Shown: positions 1-9,175 of the stretch, in pieces
Numbering within the stretch: the first letter of the stretch is position 1
Layout of the letters: each line of letters begins with the position of its first letter
Assembly: GCA_965243695.1 (NCBI GenBank)
Contig: CBDEWC010000045.1
Coordinates: 62,001 to 126,000 of the forward strand
Source of the DNA: JAKVCB01 sp965243695
GTDB taxonomy: Bacteria > Planctomycetota > Planctomycetia > Pirellulales > Lacipirellulaceae
Direction of reading: 5' to 3'
Length of the DNA stretch: 64,000 nt
The notes under the pieces: model-generated
What the model was told of the DNA's origin: nothing
The model's input: only the letters and a program-made list of their open reading frames with translations
The model's database searches: none
Program-made: the position numbers and the translations under genes

Positions 1-584
1 TCTTTAACGAGGAAGATATTGTCGCCGGTACATTCAGCGATTTCCCCCTTGTGGTTCAGCATGAGCGCTTCAATGCAGCCAGACTGAATACCTTCGATCT
101 TTGCCAGGATGTTATTGAGATAGTTGAGCGACTTGATTCGTGGACTGAGTGCGGTGGGGTGGTTTCGGTTGACACTCACCGTAATGATCTCAAGCCCCTT
201 TTCGTAGTACTCAGAAGGATATAGGGCAATTGCGTCGGCAATGATAATGACCTGCGGATCGTTGCATTTGCGCGGATCAAGCCCAAGTGTTCCCACACCG
301 CGGGTTACGATCACACGGATGTAACCATCCTCGATTTGATTGGTTTTTACCATCTGATCGATGGCATCACACAGCGCCTGTTGCGTCAGGGGAATCTCGA
401 GCCAGATGGCTTTCGCCGATTCAAACAAGCGGACAACATGTTCATGAAGTCGAAAGACTTTGCCACCGTAACTTCGCAACCCCTCAAAAACACCGTCTCC
501 ATAAAGCAAACCATGGTCAAACACACTGACCCGGGCATCTTCCGAGGAATAAAGCTGTCCGTTAATCCAAACCTGTCGCGACAT
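1..584 (-). CDS. ilvE: Branched-chain amino acid aminotransferase (class IV), 3' end cut by window edge
   Basis: Transfers the amino group between branched-chain 2-oxoacids and glutamate with PLP, the last step of Val/Leu/Ile synthesis. The 194 visible residues start at ATG 584 and carry the fold-type IV hallmarks: VFDHGLLYGDGVFEGLR at about residues 21-37, VTRGVGTLGLDP at about 93-104, and the PLP lysine in SPRIKSLNYLNN (K151). The family is about 285-310 aa, so roughly the last third lies beyond base 1. It follows lolD on the same strand after a 97-base gap and may be the distal gene of the lysS-lolE-lolD run. A D-amino acid transaminase or ADC lyase of the same fold is less likely given the overall pattern, but the substrate cannot be fixed from the visible part. 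Confidence 0.9.
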   Translation of the reverse strand, partial: MSRQVWINGQLYSSEDARVSVFDHGLLYGDGVFEGLRSYGGKVFRLHEHVVRLFESAKAIWLEIPLTQQALCDAIDQMVKTNQIEDGYIRVIVTRGVGTLGLDPRKCNDPQVIIIADAIALYPSEYYEKGLEIITVSVNRNHPTALSPRIKSLNYLNNILAKIEGIQSGCIEALMLNHKGEIAECTGDNIFLVK

Positions 585-681
585 GGTGAAGAAAACACGC
601 TGGATCAGGAGCGTGAACTGAACTCCGGATCGTTGGTTAGAATTGTGGTCGGGGAACCGTGAATAGGGAGTGGAACAAAGC

Positions 682-1521
682 TTACCTCACCGCGCCATCT
701 TGGACACGGCCTTCAACCAAGGCAACGGTACGATCTGCCTCGGCTGCGATATGTGCATCGTGCGTCACCATGACTATAGTGAGCTTCTGCTCTTTGTTCA
801 ACCGACGCAAAATGGTGATAATTCCCTCTCCCGTCGCCTTGTCCAGATTTCCGGTGGGCTCATCGGCAAGCAGCACCCGTGGTTGTGCCATCAGGGCTCG
901 GGCAATTGCGGTGCGTTGCATTTCACCACCGGAGAGTTCCCGGGGCTTATGCTTTTGACGGTGGGTAAGTCCCACCAAATCCAGCAGTTCGATCGCCCGC
1001 CGGCGATGCTCGGACCGGCGTCGCCAATAGCCAAACCCGCCTTCGGCGATCATCATCGGCACAAGAACATTTTCCAGCGTCGTGAGTTCTGGCAGGAGGT
1101 GATAAAACTGAAAAATCATCCCGAAGTACTTATTGCGCAGCAATTCACGACCCGCATTTGGCAAATTATCAATGCGGTTATTCTCGAAATAAATCTCCCC
1201 CTGGTCGGGGGCGTCAAGGGTTCCCAGCAGGTGCAACAGAGTACTCTTTCCACAACCACTTTGCCCGACAATGGCCATAAATTCTCCCAGCCGGGCATCC
1301 AGGTCCACGCCCTTGAGCACTGGAATTTCGAGGGAACTTTTGCGGTAACTTTTGCGGACTGCTCGCGCTTCGAGCAAGGGACCGACCGCTGGATCAGGCC
1401 GATCGATCCTTCGGTGCGGCGACGCTCCTCTGCCCGGACTGGAATCGGCGCTGGCCAGTGGCAAATCGGACTCTTTCATCCAATTGCTAAGCGGGGTATC
1501 AAGATGTGATCGATCACTCAT
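682..1521 (-). CDS. lolD: Lipoprotein-releasing / MacB-type ABC transporter ATPase (LolD-like)
   Basis: ATPase subunit expected to power an FtsX-fold permease. Walker A GQSGCGKST lies at about residues 86-94, the signature LSGGEMQR at 196-203 and Walker B VLLADEP at 216-222; the ATVM/LolD-type text HLLPELTTLENVLVPMM is present. The start chosen is ATG 1521, which overlaps the stop of the permease by 8 bases (translational coupling); an upstream in-frame start would run deep into that gene. The product of 279 aa is longer than the usual ~230 because of a polar, Pro/Arg-rich N-terminal extension of about 48 residues whose role is unknown. A 12-base tandem repeat (1335-1358) encodes the paired RKSY/RKSS before the Walker A region. 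Confidence 0.9.
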   Translation of the reverse strand: MSDRSHLDTPLSNWMKESDLPLASADSSPGRGASPHRRIDRPDPAVGPLLEARAVRKSYRKSSLEIPVLKGVDLDARLGEFMAIVGQSGCGKSTLLHLLGTLDAPDQGEIYFENNRIDNLPNAGRELLRNKYFGMIFQFYHLLPELTTLENVLVPMMIAEGGFGYWRRRSEHRRRAIELLDLVGLTHRQKHKPRELSGGEMQRTAIARALMAQPRVLLADEPTGNLDKATGEGIITILRRLNKEQKLTIVMVTHDAHIAAEADRTVALVEGRVQDGAVR

Positions 1522-3013
1522 ACCGTAGTGCCTCAACCGGGTGGAGCCGTGCGGCACGGCGAGCTGGCAAAATACTGGCCAAGACCGCAATCAGGATTGC
1601 CCCCAGAACGATCGAAATCACGGTCGCCGATTCAACCACAGTTGGAATGCGATGGAAAAAGTAGATCGAGGGGTCAAAAACAGGCTGACCCGTCAAGCGG
1701 CCCAATCCATCGGCCAACTGATCGATGTATCGCACAAACAAAAGGCCAATGATGACCCCCACACCGGCTCCAACCAGGCCCAGGCTCAAACCGTAACCCA
1801 GAAAAATAGCCATCACACCCCGACTCGAAGCTCCTAGAGATTTGAGGACTCCGATGTCGCGCGTTTTCTCCACCACAATCATAAAAAAGATCGCGAGGAT
1901 CCCGAATCCAGCAACGGCGATTATCAAGAACAACAACACGTTCAATACCGAGGTTTCCATTTGCACCGCAGCCAACAACGCACCTTGCTTGTCGCGCCAG
2001 GTATTGATGACATAGAGATGGGGTGGAAACGCGGCGCGGAGCTTGTCTCGTACCATTTCCAAATCGACCTCAGGCTTGAGACGAATACGAATGGTGTTGA
2101 AATAAGCCTCGCCGGTTGCCGGATCGATCATCCCGCGCAGTTCCTGCAAGGTGCGGAGCGGGACAAAGACAAAACCGGAGTCATATTCCCGCATTTTGCT
2201 CTCGTAGAAGTCGGTAACGGTAAACTTCGCGCTGAGCATGCGTACCGGGCGACCCGACGACGGATACGTGAGATCCACATCGTCGCCGGGTAAGGTCAGA
2301 AACAACTTTGAACCATCTTCTCCCACGTAGTCGAAAAGGCCAATCCCAGCGATGCAACCGGGATGTTGCTCGGTGGCAGGATCGAAATCAGATCCAACCT
2401 CGGCAGTTTCGGGATTGTAAAACGGGTTGGCTTTGAGTTGGTCTTCGGGAACCACCAATTTTGGCCATACATTGCGAGCATTGTGGCGGCGCCACTTCCA
2501 GCCAGCGTTTTTCATTTGCAAACGGGGCTTGACCTGGGAAGAACCAGACGCCTGAGAATCAATGACGTCATAGCCTCCCTCTTTGAGGTCGAAATCAAGC
2601 TTTTTGCGATTTTCCGGATGCTGGAGGTATTTTCCAAAATTACTGACCGATGCGTAAGTTTGTTCGTCAATGCCGATCAAGTTCACTTGCTTGGGGATGT
2701 ATTGTCCGTTGACTGTAAACCCAAGCATGGCTGGCAAGTGGACTGTCGGCGTCATCCCCGCAATGTACTGGCCAGCAACCTCATTGATCTCGGCCATCCT
2801 TGCTTTAGCGTTGGGTCTGCCGTCGAGGGAGCGGGCCTCGAACACAACATCAGAAAGAATGCCATGGATGCGATCTTGCATCTCACGCGTGAAACCGGTC
2901 ATGACTGCATTAACAATGATCATCGTTGCCACGCCAAGCATGACACTAATAATCGAAGCCAAAGCAATGTACCGGGTTCGCAGATAACGCCAACCGAGCA
3001 GGTACTTGTACAT
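1514..3013 (-). CDS. FtsX-family ABC permease, LolC/LolE-type
   Basis: Membrane partner of the ATPase encoded just downstream; in Gram-negative-type cells such complexes extract lipoproteins from the inner membrane. The 499 aa show one N-terminal membrane helix (about 15-40), a large periplasmic domain, and three C-terminal helices around residues 355-380, 405-430 and 460-485. The FtsX motif VVEKTRDIGVLKSLGAS follows the second helix, and the protein ends in the typical ARRAARLHPVEALRYE. The periplasmic domain is larger than in E. coli LolC (about 400 aa in total), mainly through an Asn/Lys-rich insertion around residues 130-260. The gene starts 31 bases after the lysS stop and overlaps lolD by 8 bases, so the three are probably one transcript. 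Confidence 0.88.
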   Translation of the reverse strand: MYKYLLGWRYLRTRYIALASIISVMLGVATMIIVNAVMTGFTREMQDRIHGILSDVVFEARSLDGRPNAKARMAEINEVAGQYIAGMTPTVHLPAMLGFTVNGQYIPKQVNLIGIDEQTYASVSNFGKYLQHPENRKKLDFDLKEGGYDVIDSQASGSSQVKPRLQMKNAGWKWRRHNARNVWPKLVVPEDQLKANPFYNPETAEVGSDFDPATEQHPGCIAGIGLFDYVGEDGSKLFLTLPGDDVDLTYPSSGRPVRMLSAKFTVTDFYESKMREYDSGFVFVPLRTLQELRGMIDPATGEAYFNTIRIRLKPEVDLEMVRDKLRAAFPPHLYVINTWRDKQGALLAAVQMETSVLNVLLFLIIAVAGFGILAIFFMIVVEKTRDIGVLKSLGASSRGVMAIFLGYGLSLGLVGAGVGVIIGLLFVRYIDQLADGLGRLTGQPVFDPSIYFFHRIPTVVESATVISIVLGAILIAVLASILPARRAARLHPVEALRYE

Positions 3014-3044
3014 TCGATCCCTTCCTTGGGAAACCTGTTACCCG

Positions 3045-4685
3045 TCAATCATCTTCTGGGCGCAAAAGCGGGAACAAAATCACTTCGCGAATGGACTGGC
3101 TACCGGTCAACAACATTACCAGCCGATCGATACCAATGCCAAGTCCGCCCGCAGGAGGCATTCCGTGCCGCAAAGCACGGATAAAGTCGTGATCCATTTT
3201 GGCCATCGAATCCTCTTCGGCCTGCCCGGCAAGTTGCGTGGTGAACAACTGCTGTTGCAGGTCTGGATCGTTCAATTCCGTATACGCATTGGCGACTTCC
3301 ATGCCTTGAATGAAAAGTTCAAACCGCTCGGCAATCTCTGGGTTGTCGGCCTTGCGTTTGGTCAACGGGCAGATACTGGCCGGATAATCAATCACGAAAA
3401 CCGGGCCGACCAGGTTGTCTTCGACTTTCGCCTCAAAAATCTCATTCTTGATGACATCAGGATGTTTGCCATCTGTATCGAATCCCAACGACTTGGCCAA
3501 ATCGGCCATGGCGACTTCATCGTGCGGATCAACCCCTGTGACCTCGGCCAGCAAATCATTGTAAGGGCGGCGGGCAAAGGGTGGCGTGAAGTCAATTGTC
3601 GCGTCGCCCCATGGCAGCAGTAAAGAAGGATCAGCCGTTTCATCTTGAGGACCCTCTGCTTCAGAAGCTGCCGTAGCTTCTTTACAGGCCCGAATCGCAT
3701 TGATGATACATGCCTCGGTGAGATCCATCATCGAAAGGTAATCGCCGTAGGCCTGGTAAACCTCAAGCATTGTGAACTCGGGGTTGTGTTTTTGACTGAT
3801 TCCTTCATTGCGGTAAACACGGCCCAGCTCGTAAACGCGCTCTATGCCACCGACAAGCAACCGTTTCAGGTGCAGTTCCAGGGCAATCCGCAAGTAGAGG
3901 TCGATATCGAGCGCGTTGTGATGTGTGACAAATGGTCGTGCGGCAGCACCACCGGCGATTGCGTGAAGGGTTGGCCCCTCGACTTCGACAAACCGCTGAC
4001 TGGCCAGCGTGTCGCGAATTGAGCGGACGATCCTGGTCCGCTTGAGAAAACGCTCCATCACGCCTTCCCCGTAGGTTAAATCGAGATACCGCATGCGTTG
4101 CCGCAACTCGGGATCTGTCAGGCCATGATGCTTTTCAGGGGGGGCCGCCAGGCTCTTGGTGAGGAAATAAAACCGCTCGGCAAATATGGAAAGCTCACCT
4201 GTTTTCGTGCGGCGCAACTGGCCATCGACACCGATAATGTCACCCAAGTCAAAACACTCGACCAGGTTCCAGTCCTCGCCAATCTGATTCTTGCCAACAA
4301 ATAGCTGGATCTGCCCGGTCATATCGCGCAAATCAATGAATTGCAGCTTTCCCTTGTCGCGTTGCAAAACGATCCGTCCAGCAGCCCGAACCTTTGGCCC
4401 TATCATTTCGCCGGGACCTTGATCCGCCAGCCATTGACGAAAATTGAAATCTTCAGGTGTTGAGTCGAGGTCGGGCAGAGAAACCTCCTCTCCCGACGCA
4501 GTTTGAAAAACAATCTCTCCGGCCCGGGCCCGAATCTCTGAAATCGGCGCGTGATCATCCAGACGCGAACCCCAGGGATCATGGCCTAAGTCTATAATTC
4601 GCTGAAGCTTCTCACGGCGGGCAGTTTCCCACTCGGCTCTGCCTTCGGCAGAAGATGCAGAAATTTCGGTCACGGTAGTGCTCAT
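3045..4685 (-). CDS. lysS: Lysyl-tRNA synthetase, class II
   Basis: Charges tRNA-Lys in the cytoplasm. The 546-aa product has the N-terminal OB-fold anticodon-binding part (VRAAGRIVLQRDKGKLQFIDLRD is its core region, about residues 95-120) and the class II catalytic core: motif 1 region RFVEVEGPTLHAIAGGAAARPF, motif 2 RVYRNEGISQKHNPEFTMLE and motif 3 GGLGIGIDRLVMLL, ending in IREVILFPLLRPE. ATG 4685 is preferred over the longer reading from 4736 because homologues begin close to it. An acidic insertion (AEGPQDETADPS) sits in the catalytic domain, a position that is variable among bacteria. It leads a minus-strand run with the LolC/E-type permease and LolD. Confidence 0.95.
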   Translation of the reverse strand: MSTTVTEISASSAEGRAEWETARREKLQRIIDLGHDPWGSRLDDHAPISEIRARAGEIVFQTASGEEVSLPDLDSTPEDFNFRQWLADQGPGEMIGPKVRAAGRIVLQRDKGKLQFIDLRDMTGQIQLFVGKNQIGEDWNLVECFDLGDIIGVDGQLRRTKTGELSIFAERFYFLTKSLAAPPEKHHGLTDPELRQRMRYLDLTYGEGVMERFLKRTRIVRSIRDTLASQRFVEVEGPTLHAIAGGAAARPFVTHHNALDIDLYLRIALELHLKRLLVGGIERVYELGRVYRNEGISQKHNPEFTMLEVYQAYGDYLSMMDLTEACIINAIRACKEATAASEAEGPQDETADPSLLLPWGDATIDFTPPFARRPYNDLLAEVTGVDPHDEVAMADLAKSLGFDTDGKHPDVIKNEIFEAKVEDNLVGPVFVIDYPASICPLTKRKADNPEIAERFELFIQGMEVANAYTELNDPDLQQQLFTTQLAGQAEEDSMAKMDHDFIRALRHGMPPAGGLGIGIDRLVMLLTGSQSIREVILFPLLRPEDD

Positions 4686-4745
4686 ACGACAGCAAAGATG
4701 ATTGTCAAAAGGCGTAAACTCAGGACGCCAAATCAACTAGATTCC

Positions 4746-4982
4746 CTAAACCCCGAAAACGCCATATTCTAGTGGTTCTAGAGGGAGGGTCAATGTCGGC
4801 CCACAATTCCGGCTGCCGCCTGAAGACGCGCTAGCCGGAGCTAGCACCAGGGGCTGCTGGCCACGTTGACGCTGGCCACCCGCCACCCTAGCATTCTGCA
4901 CGGCGTTTCCCCGAACCGCCAGACCTGGGCACAAACCACCAACAAACAATAAGCCCAACCACCAACGAGTATTACGCTTCAA
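4746..4982 (-). CDS. Possible small exported protein, unknown function
   Basis: A 78-aa reading frame with a TTG start at 4982, preceded by a purine-rich stretch (ggataagg) at suitable spacing. Residues 1-27 look like a signal peptide (MKR, then a hydrophobic WWLGLLFVGG core and a small-residue cleavage region near RGNA). The remainder is Gly/Gln/Pro/Ala-rich with no recognised domain. A short palindrome, gctag..ctagc at 4831-4845, lies inside. The frame may be real or fortuitous; only the signal-like start argues for it. Confidence 0.3.
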   Translation of the reverse strand: MKRNTRWWLGLLFVGGLCPGLAVRGNAVQNARVAGGQRQRGQQPLVLAPASASSGGSRNCGPTLTLPLEPLEYGVFGV

Positions 4983-5092
4983 GGTACCTTATCCACCCCC
5001 ACAATCTACCCCAGCATCCTTCACCGCACCAACGAGCTGGGCAAAATTACAGGGGGCTTCGTCCCTGCCACGTGCCAGTGGAACCCCTGGTC

Positions 5093-5881
5093 ATGTCACG
5101 CACCTTGCGCATTCTGGGAGTCGTCGCTTTGCTATTGGCAAGCGTCATTGGGGTCGGATTGTGGGAAGCGCATCGAGCCATCCATCATGTCCAACCTTTT
5201 TATCGCGAAGCAGGCCAGATTGGTCGAATCGAGTTGGAACAGGCGGGCCGCGAATTGGAGACCCAGGCTGGTGCGCTCTACAGTAACGTCGAGGAGGCGG
5301 GTCGGTGGTCTGCCATCTTTACACAAGAACAACTGAACGGATGGCTGGCAACGGAACTTCCAGAAAATTACCAAGATTTTTTGCCTGCAAATATCCGCGA
5401 CCCGCGGATCGCGATCTCCCCGAAAAAAATCCAGATTGGCTTTTTGAGCACCCAAACAGGGTTCGAGACCGTGGTCTCGCTTGATGTCGAGGTGTTCCTC
5501 ACTGAACCCGGTCTGCTTGCGTTTCGCTTAATGGCTGTACGGGCTGGCTCGCTGCCCTTGCCATCAGGACAAGTCGCTGAAGAAATACAAGCTGCCAGTC
5601 AGTCGTGGTCAATACCGGTGCGATGGACACGATCAGAAGGTACGATCGTGGCACTCGTTGATCTGGCCGAACCACTCTCCTCCGAAGAGGAGGTCGTCAC
5701 CGTCGAGCGATTTGAACTCCTGCCAGGTGAAATCTTTATCACTGGTCAAACAGAGCAGCTCACAAACACGATTCTAGAAGATCCAGAAACCGAGCTGCCA
5801 ACACCCCCCAAGGGGGATGAACCCGCCACCGGCGAGTTCGATCAGCAATCCGCTTCCGGAAACCAATCGAGTCGCCAATAA
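5093..5881 (+). CDS. Membrane-anchored exported protein of unknown function
   Basis: A 262-aa protein with a single N-terminal hydrophobic anchor (ILGVVALLLASVIGVGL, about residues 6-22) followed by a coiled region and a beta-rich domain. The text FTQEQLNGWLATELP, then alternating hydrophobic strands and AGSLPLPSG, resembles the general pattern of YpmS/DUF2140-type anchored proteins, but this is a weak analogy. The C-terminal 40 residues are acidic, Pro/Gly-rich and probably disordered. ATG 5093 is chosen directly before the basic-hydrophobic signal anchor; a GTG at 5072 is an alternative with a stronger G-rich element upstream. The 3' end overlaps the convergent phosphoesterase-domain gene by 40 bases. 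No function can be assigned. Confidence 0.75.
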   Translation: MSRTLRILGVVALLLASVIGVGLWEAHRAIHHVQPFYREAGQIGRIELEQAGRELETQAGALYSNVEEAGRWSAIFTQEQLNGWLATELPENYQDFLPANIRDPRIAISPKKIQIGFLSTQTGFETVVSLDVEVFLTEPGLLAFRLMAVRAGSLPLPSGQVAEEIQAASQSWSIPVRWTRSEGTIVALVDLAEPLSSEEEVVTVERFELLPGEIFITGQTEQLTNTILEDPETELPTPPKGDEPATGEFDQQSASGNQSSRQ

Positions 5882-6225
5882 GGATCTTTGGCCGACTGAA
5901 GACGAATCTCGACCATCCCCGCAAGGTTCCTGCCAGACAGACGGAACCGTACGTAGTCGGTATCTTCACCGAAGAGCTTGTAGAGACCCCTTTCGACCTG
6001 ACGGACCGCTCCGCGGTCATGCCCCAGGGGACCTTCGAACTCCAAGAAAGCAAGCCGATGATCAGCAAGCGGCTGAGCCTTGGTGGTGATTGGCACCGCG
6101 CCGGTCAGTGGATCGTCAAGTGCCCAAGTCCTCAACACTCCCTGCATTTCCAGCATCAGGTCCCAATGCGAAGGCCTTTTATAAGAGGGAGGGCAGTCGT
6201 GGTGCAACAAAACAAAACGGGACAT
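5842..6225 (-). CDS. Stand-alone LigD-type 3'-phosphoesterase domain protein
   Basis: A 127-aa protein that is almost entirely the N-terminal phosphoesterase (PE) fold known from DNA ligase D, which trims 3' phosphates and ribonucleotides at breaks. Visible family text is FVLLHHDCP, the HWDLMLE motif with its catalytic His and Asp (about residues 20-26), LRTWALDDP, and a second conserved block HRLAFLEFEGPLGHDRG. The gene has no ligase or primase domain and no ku gene nearby. ATG 6225 places the start directly before the conserved SRFVLL strand; longer starts at 6237 and 6261 exist. It overlaps the plus-strand gene at 5093-5881 by 40 bases, tail to tail. The role in end repair is inferred from the family only. 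Confidence 0.8.
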   Translation of the reverse strand: MSRFVLLHHDCPPSYKRPSHWDLMLEMQGVLRTWALDDPLTGAVPITTKAQPLADHRLAFLEFEGPLGHDRGAVRQVERGLYKLFGEDTDYVRFRLSGRNLAGMVEIRLQSAKDPYWRLDWFPEADC

Positions 6226-6263
6226 GCCGTGCAGCATACCCGATTGTGCTGGGCCCGCCACAT

Positions 6264-8707
6264 CTAGGGCTTGATGTTGATCACGTTACTGTAGGCTTCT
6301 AGCGGAGCGGTGAAATTAGGGCTTTCGACACGGGCCCCAATCCGTGATTCTCCTCCTTGGGCAACCGCCGCGACGCTCACAGGAATCAGAATGCGAATCG
6401 GTTCACCCGATCGAATTTCGCCAATCGGCTCAAATTCAATATCATTGCCGACAAATCGATATCTGGACGGGAGTTGCCCCGGTATTGGCACTGATTTCAT
6501 TCCTTCGGGCAAACGAATCCGCAACGTCAACGCTTGCTGGGGCGTGGCTCCTCGGTTCACCAAGAGGACCGTAATGGTCATCTGGCTGCCCACCGTGGGG
6601 GTGGTCGTCGACTCGGTCACCAAGAGTTGCAAACCGCCAGCTGCCGTTCCCAGCGGCGGCGCGTTGCCTGAAGTGGTCCCGGCTCCTGGGGCTGCACCAA
6701 CTATCGGCAAAATCTCAATGCATTTTTCGGCAGCATAAAAGCGAGGACCATCCGATCGCACATTGACCAGGTTACAGGCACTGCGGGTCGCAGCGGTACA
6801 CTTGTATTCCAACTGGAACTCGCGCCGCTCGCCAACTTCCAATTGGTCAATTTTCCATTGGAGCTTCCGGTTCTGCAAATGTTCGTGCCCCGGGGCAACT
6901 CGAATCGGAACGAACTCCTGGGGATACTGGTTCTCGACACTCACGTTGGCCACCGGCACTTCACCCGTGTTGCGAATAATGATTTTGAACCGGGTAACAT
7001 CGCCCACAACTTGTTGGGCTGGGCCTTGCATGACAACGTCGAGGGTAGGGTGTACCGTGGGGGGAGGCTCGGTCGCATCCACACAAGCCTGCTCAAAGGC
7101 ACGCGATCCACTCGAGTCGCTCACCGTTACGTCATGGCACAATCGGCCTGGCGAAATCACCTCAAAACTCAGATATTCCACGACCGATTCCCCTGGGGCA
7201 AGGTCCTGGACTGATTTCTCGACGGCCTGCCCTGACACATTAGGTACCCGTAAACCACTGCCAAATCGGTCACGAATAACGACCTTACGTGCCGTACCGT
7301 TGCCCCGATTGAGAATCTGGAGCTCAAACCGTACAAAGTCACCCACCTCCACCGTCGCTGAACCCATGTTGCTGAGGCGGACTTCAATCTCTGGCTGGCC
7401 GGCAGGAGGCTGGTCTGCAGGAGGTTGGAATGAACCAGGCGTTTCAAGAGGTGCCGCTGGTGCAATGGACGAACCTGTTGGCGGAACCGCGTCGGTTGGA
7501 TTCACAACCGGAGGTGCGGTCGCCCCACTGCCGGCAGCCCCCCAGGAAAGCATGACCGTACCACGTCCCAGTTCAAGTTCGGGTCCGGCGGCAACACCCG
7601 ACTGGGGCGGACGTAAAATCGTGATGTTGACGGTACTGGTCCCACCACGATTATCGGAAGGACGCACCTCCACGCTGGCCCGACCCTGGCTGTCGGTCGG
7701 AACCTCCGAAACCGTGCCTTGGTCATAACCAAGACTGGCAGTGTTACCGCTGACCACCTCGTAACGAACCACGTACCCCGCCAGCGGAGCGCCATCCGAT
7801 CGTCGGGAGACCATCGTATTCAAAACATGGCTTTTCCCTAGTTCCACTCCCGTCGACTGCGGAAAGACCCATTGTGCATCGACCCAATAAATCGTGGCTG
7901 TGGCCCGCTGACTGGGAACCGAATCCAGCACAGGCGTATAGGCTGTCACATAACTTGTCCCTTCGGCTGGCGACGTGACGCTCACCCACGCTTCTCCGCG
8001 GAGGAATCTGGACATCGTCCCCTGGATTGGCCGTTCCGCGACGCAGCCACCGTGCGTACGTTGCTGTCGCCCCCACGGCATACGTATTGTCAATCTTACG
8101 GGGCGTGTTCCATGGCCAGCGGAAAATATCCAACTGTCCACGGTCGTTCAAAGTTATGAATTCACCCACACCATCCTGCGAAAGCATCCATTCAACTCGC
8201 TGATTGGCCAGTAAGTGACCTTCCCGGCAACAGATGCCCGCCCGCAAAACCACTTCACTGCCTATCGGCGCCAAAAACCCGTTCCGGCAACACACGGATG
8301 TACTCCGTCGGTTGCGTGACGACCGCTTGAACCCCACCTCCAGCAACCGCCGGACCAGCCGTCGTTGAAACGGGCCCCCCCAGAGGGCTGACGACCTGAG
8401 CCATCGCAAACGGGTTGGTTTGGGGCAGGGTTCCAGCCGGCAAAGTGGGGGTTGCAGGTTGCGCGTAAATGGGCGGTACGTCGATGTTTCCAGAAGGAGG
8501 AGGAACAAACGTCGGCGCTACCGGAGGAGCCACGTAGGTCGTACCACCCACAACAGCCGTTGGCGTTGCTTCCCCTGCGGGCAAGAAAAAATGTTCGCCC
8601 GTCGGGTCGATTCGAGGCATTCCCGCGCACCCACTGGCAATCACAACTATCGCCAGGGCAGTGACGAGAGATCGAAAACCTCGGTTTGTAGACGGCGAGT
8701 GCATCAT
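6264..8707 (-). pseudogene. Large lipoprotein with DUF11/CARDB-like repeats, broken by two single-base frameshifts
   Basis: The N-terminal part (ATG 8707, lipobox IASGC after a hydrophobic signal) reads to about 8275, then coding continues in a second frame to about 7995 and in a third to the stop at 6264. Each junction carries one extra base: the first at the A5/C3 run 8271-8280, the second at the ccgcggag element near 7994-8000. When joined, the protein runs RVLPERVF-APIGSEVVLRAG and VQIPPR-EAWVSVTSP, which makes one sensible protein of about 810 residues. Contents are a Pro/Thr-rich linker, a bacterial Ig-like domain, then three repeats of the DUF11/CARDB type (for example VGDFVRFELQILNRGNGTA, VVGDVTRFKIIIRNTGE and VGSQMTITVLLVNRG), ending with IRILIPVSV and NVINIKP. 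Such proteins are typical planctomycete outer-layer lipoproteins. Either the gene is decaying or the sequence has indel errors. Confidence 0.75.
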
Positions 8708-9175
8708 GAATATTGCCTGGTGTAGCCAACCTGGCACGGAAGGAATCGGTCGACATGAACCGCCTGCAGGGTCCCGGCAGGCAGATTTCCACAGTGTTAA
8801 ACTCTACCGCCTGGGAAAGAGGGTGTTGGATTTTTCCAACATTCAATGTGGCCTTTTTGCAGCAGTCAGGTCTATTTGCACGGCTTGAACCCAAAGTCGC
8901 GATAGGAGCCATCAAATGGCCCCCTCCGGTAAGCCCGATTTTGCCTCTGGCAACGTTTGTAAGGGGTAAGAAAGAGGCTCTGTCCCCCCGAATTTCTTGA
9001 TTTACCTAAATCGCCGGGTTATTATGAAAATTGGGAAATGTTCCACACCTGAGTCTGTTTTGGGAGGGAACTTTCCCTTGTGGCTTTGGCCCTCGCTGGG
9101 AAGAGGCGAAACGGGTTGAAGTGGCCCCGTTGTTTTAGAGGCCCTGTTGTTTTAGAGGCACGAAAGAGGTCTGCC
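8708..9175. other. Intergenic region between divergent lipoprotein and DUF1598-like genes
   Basis: It presumably carries both promoters, though no -35/-10 pair stands out. The only structure seen is the direct repeat at 9129-9162, listed separately. Open frames crossing it have no signal peptide, ribosome site or recognisable domain. Confidence 0.5.
9129..9162 (+). repeat. Short tandem repeat, 17-base period, two copies
   Basis: The unit gttgttttagaggc is repeated with a 17-base period directly upstream of the ribosome-binding site of the next gene. The first 14 bases are identical and the last 3 differ. It lies in the 5' leader, so it changes the leader length rather than a protein. Confidence 0.8.

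Noticed and set aside
287..662. Plus-strand frames of 80 and 108 aa across the ilvE region
   Set aside because: They lie antisense to the aminotransferase, whose PLP motif is clear, and have no domain text.
2363..3184. 273-aa plus-strand frame
   Set aside because: Antisense to the LolC/E-type permease; composition is that of a shadow frame with no signal or family text.
6264..8300. Programmed +1 frameshifting in the lipoprotein gene
   Set aside because: Neither junction has a known slippery or stop-linked +1 signal, and two such events in one gene are unlikely; mutation or sequence error is simpler.
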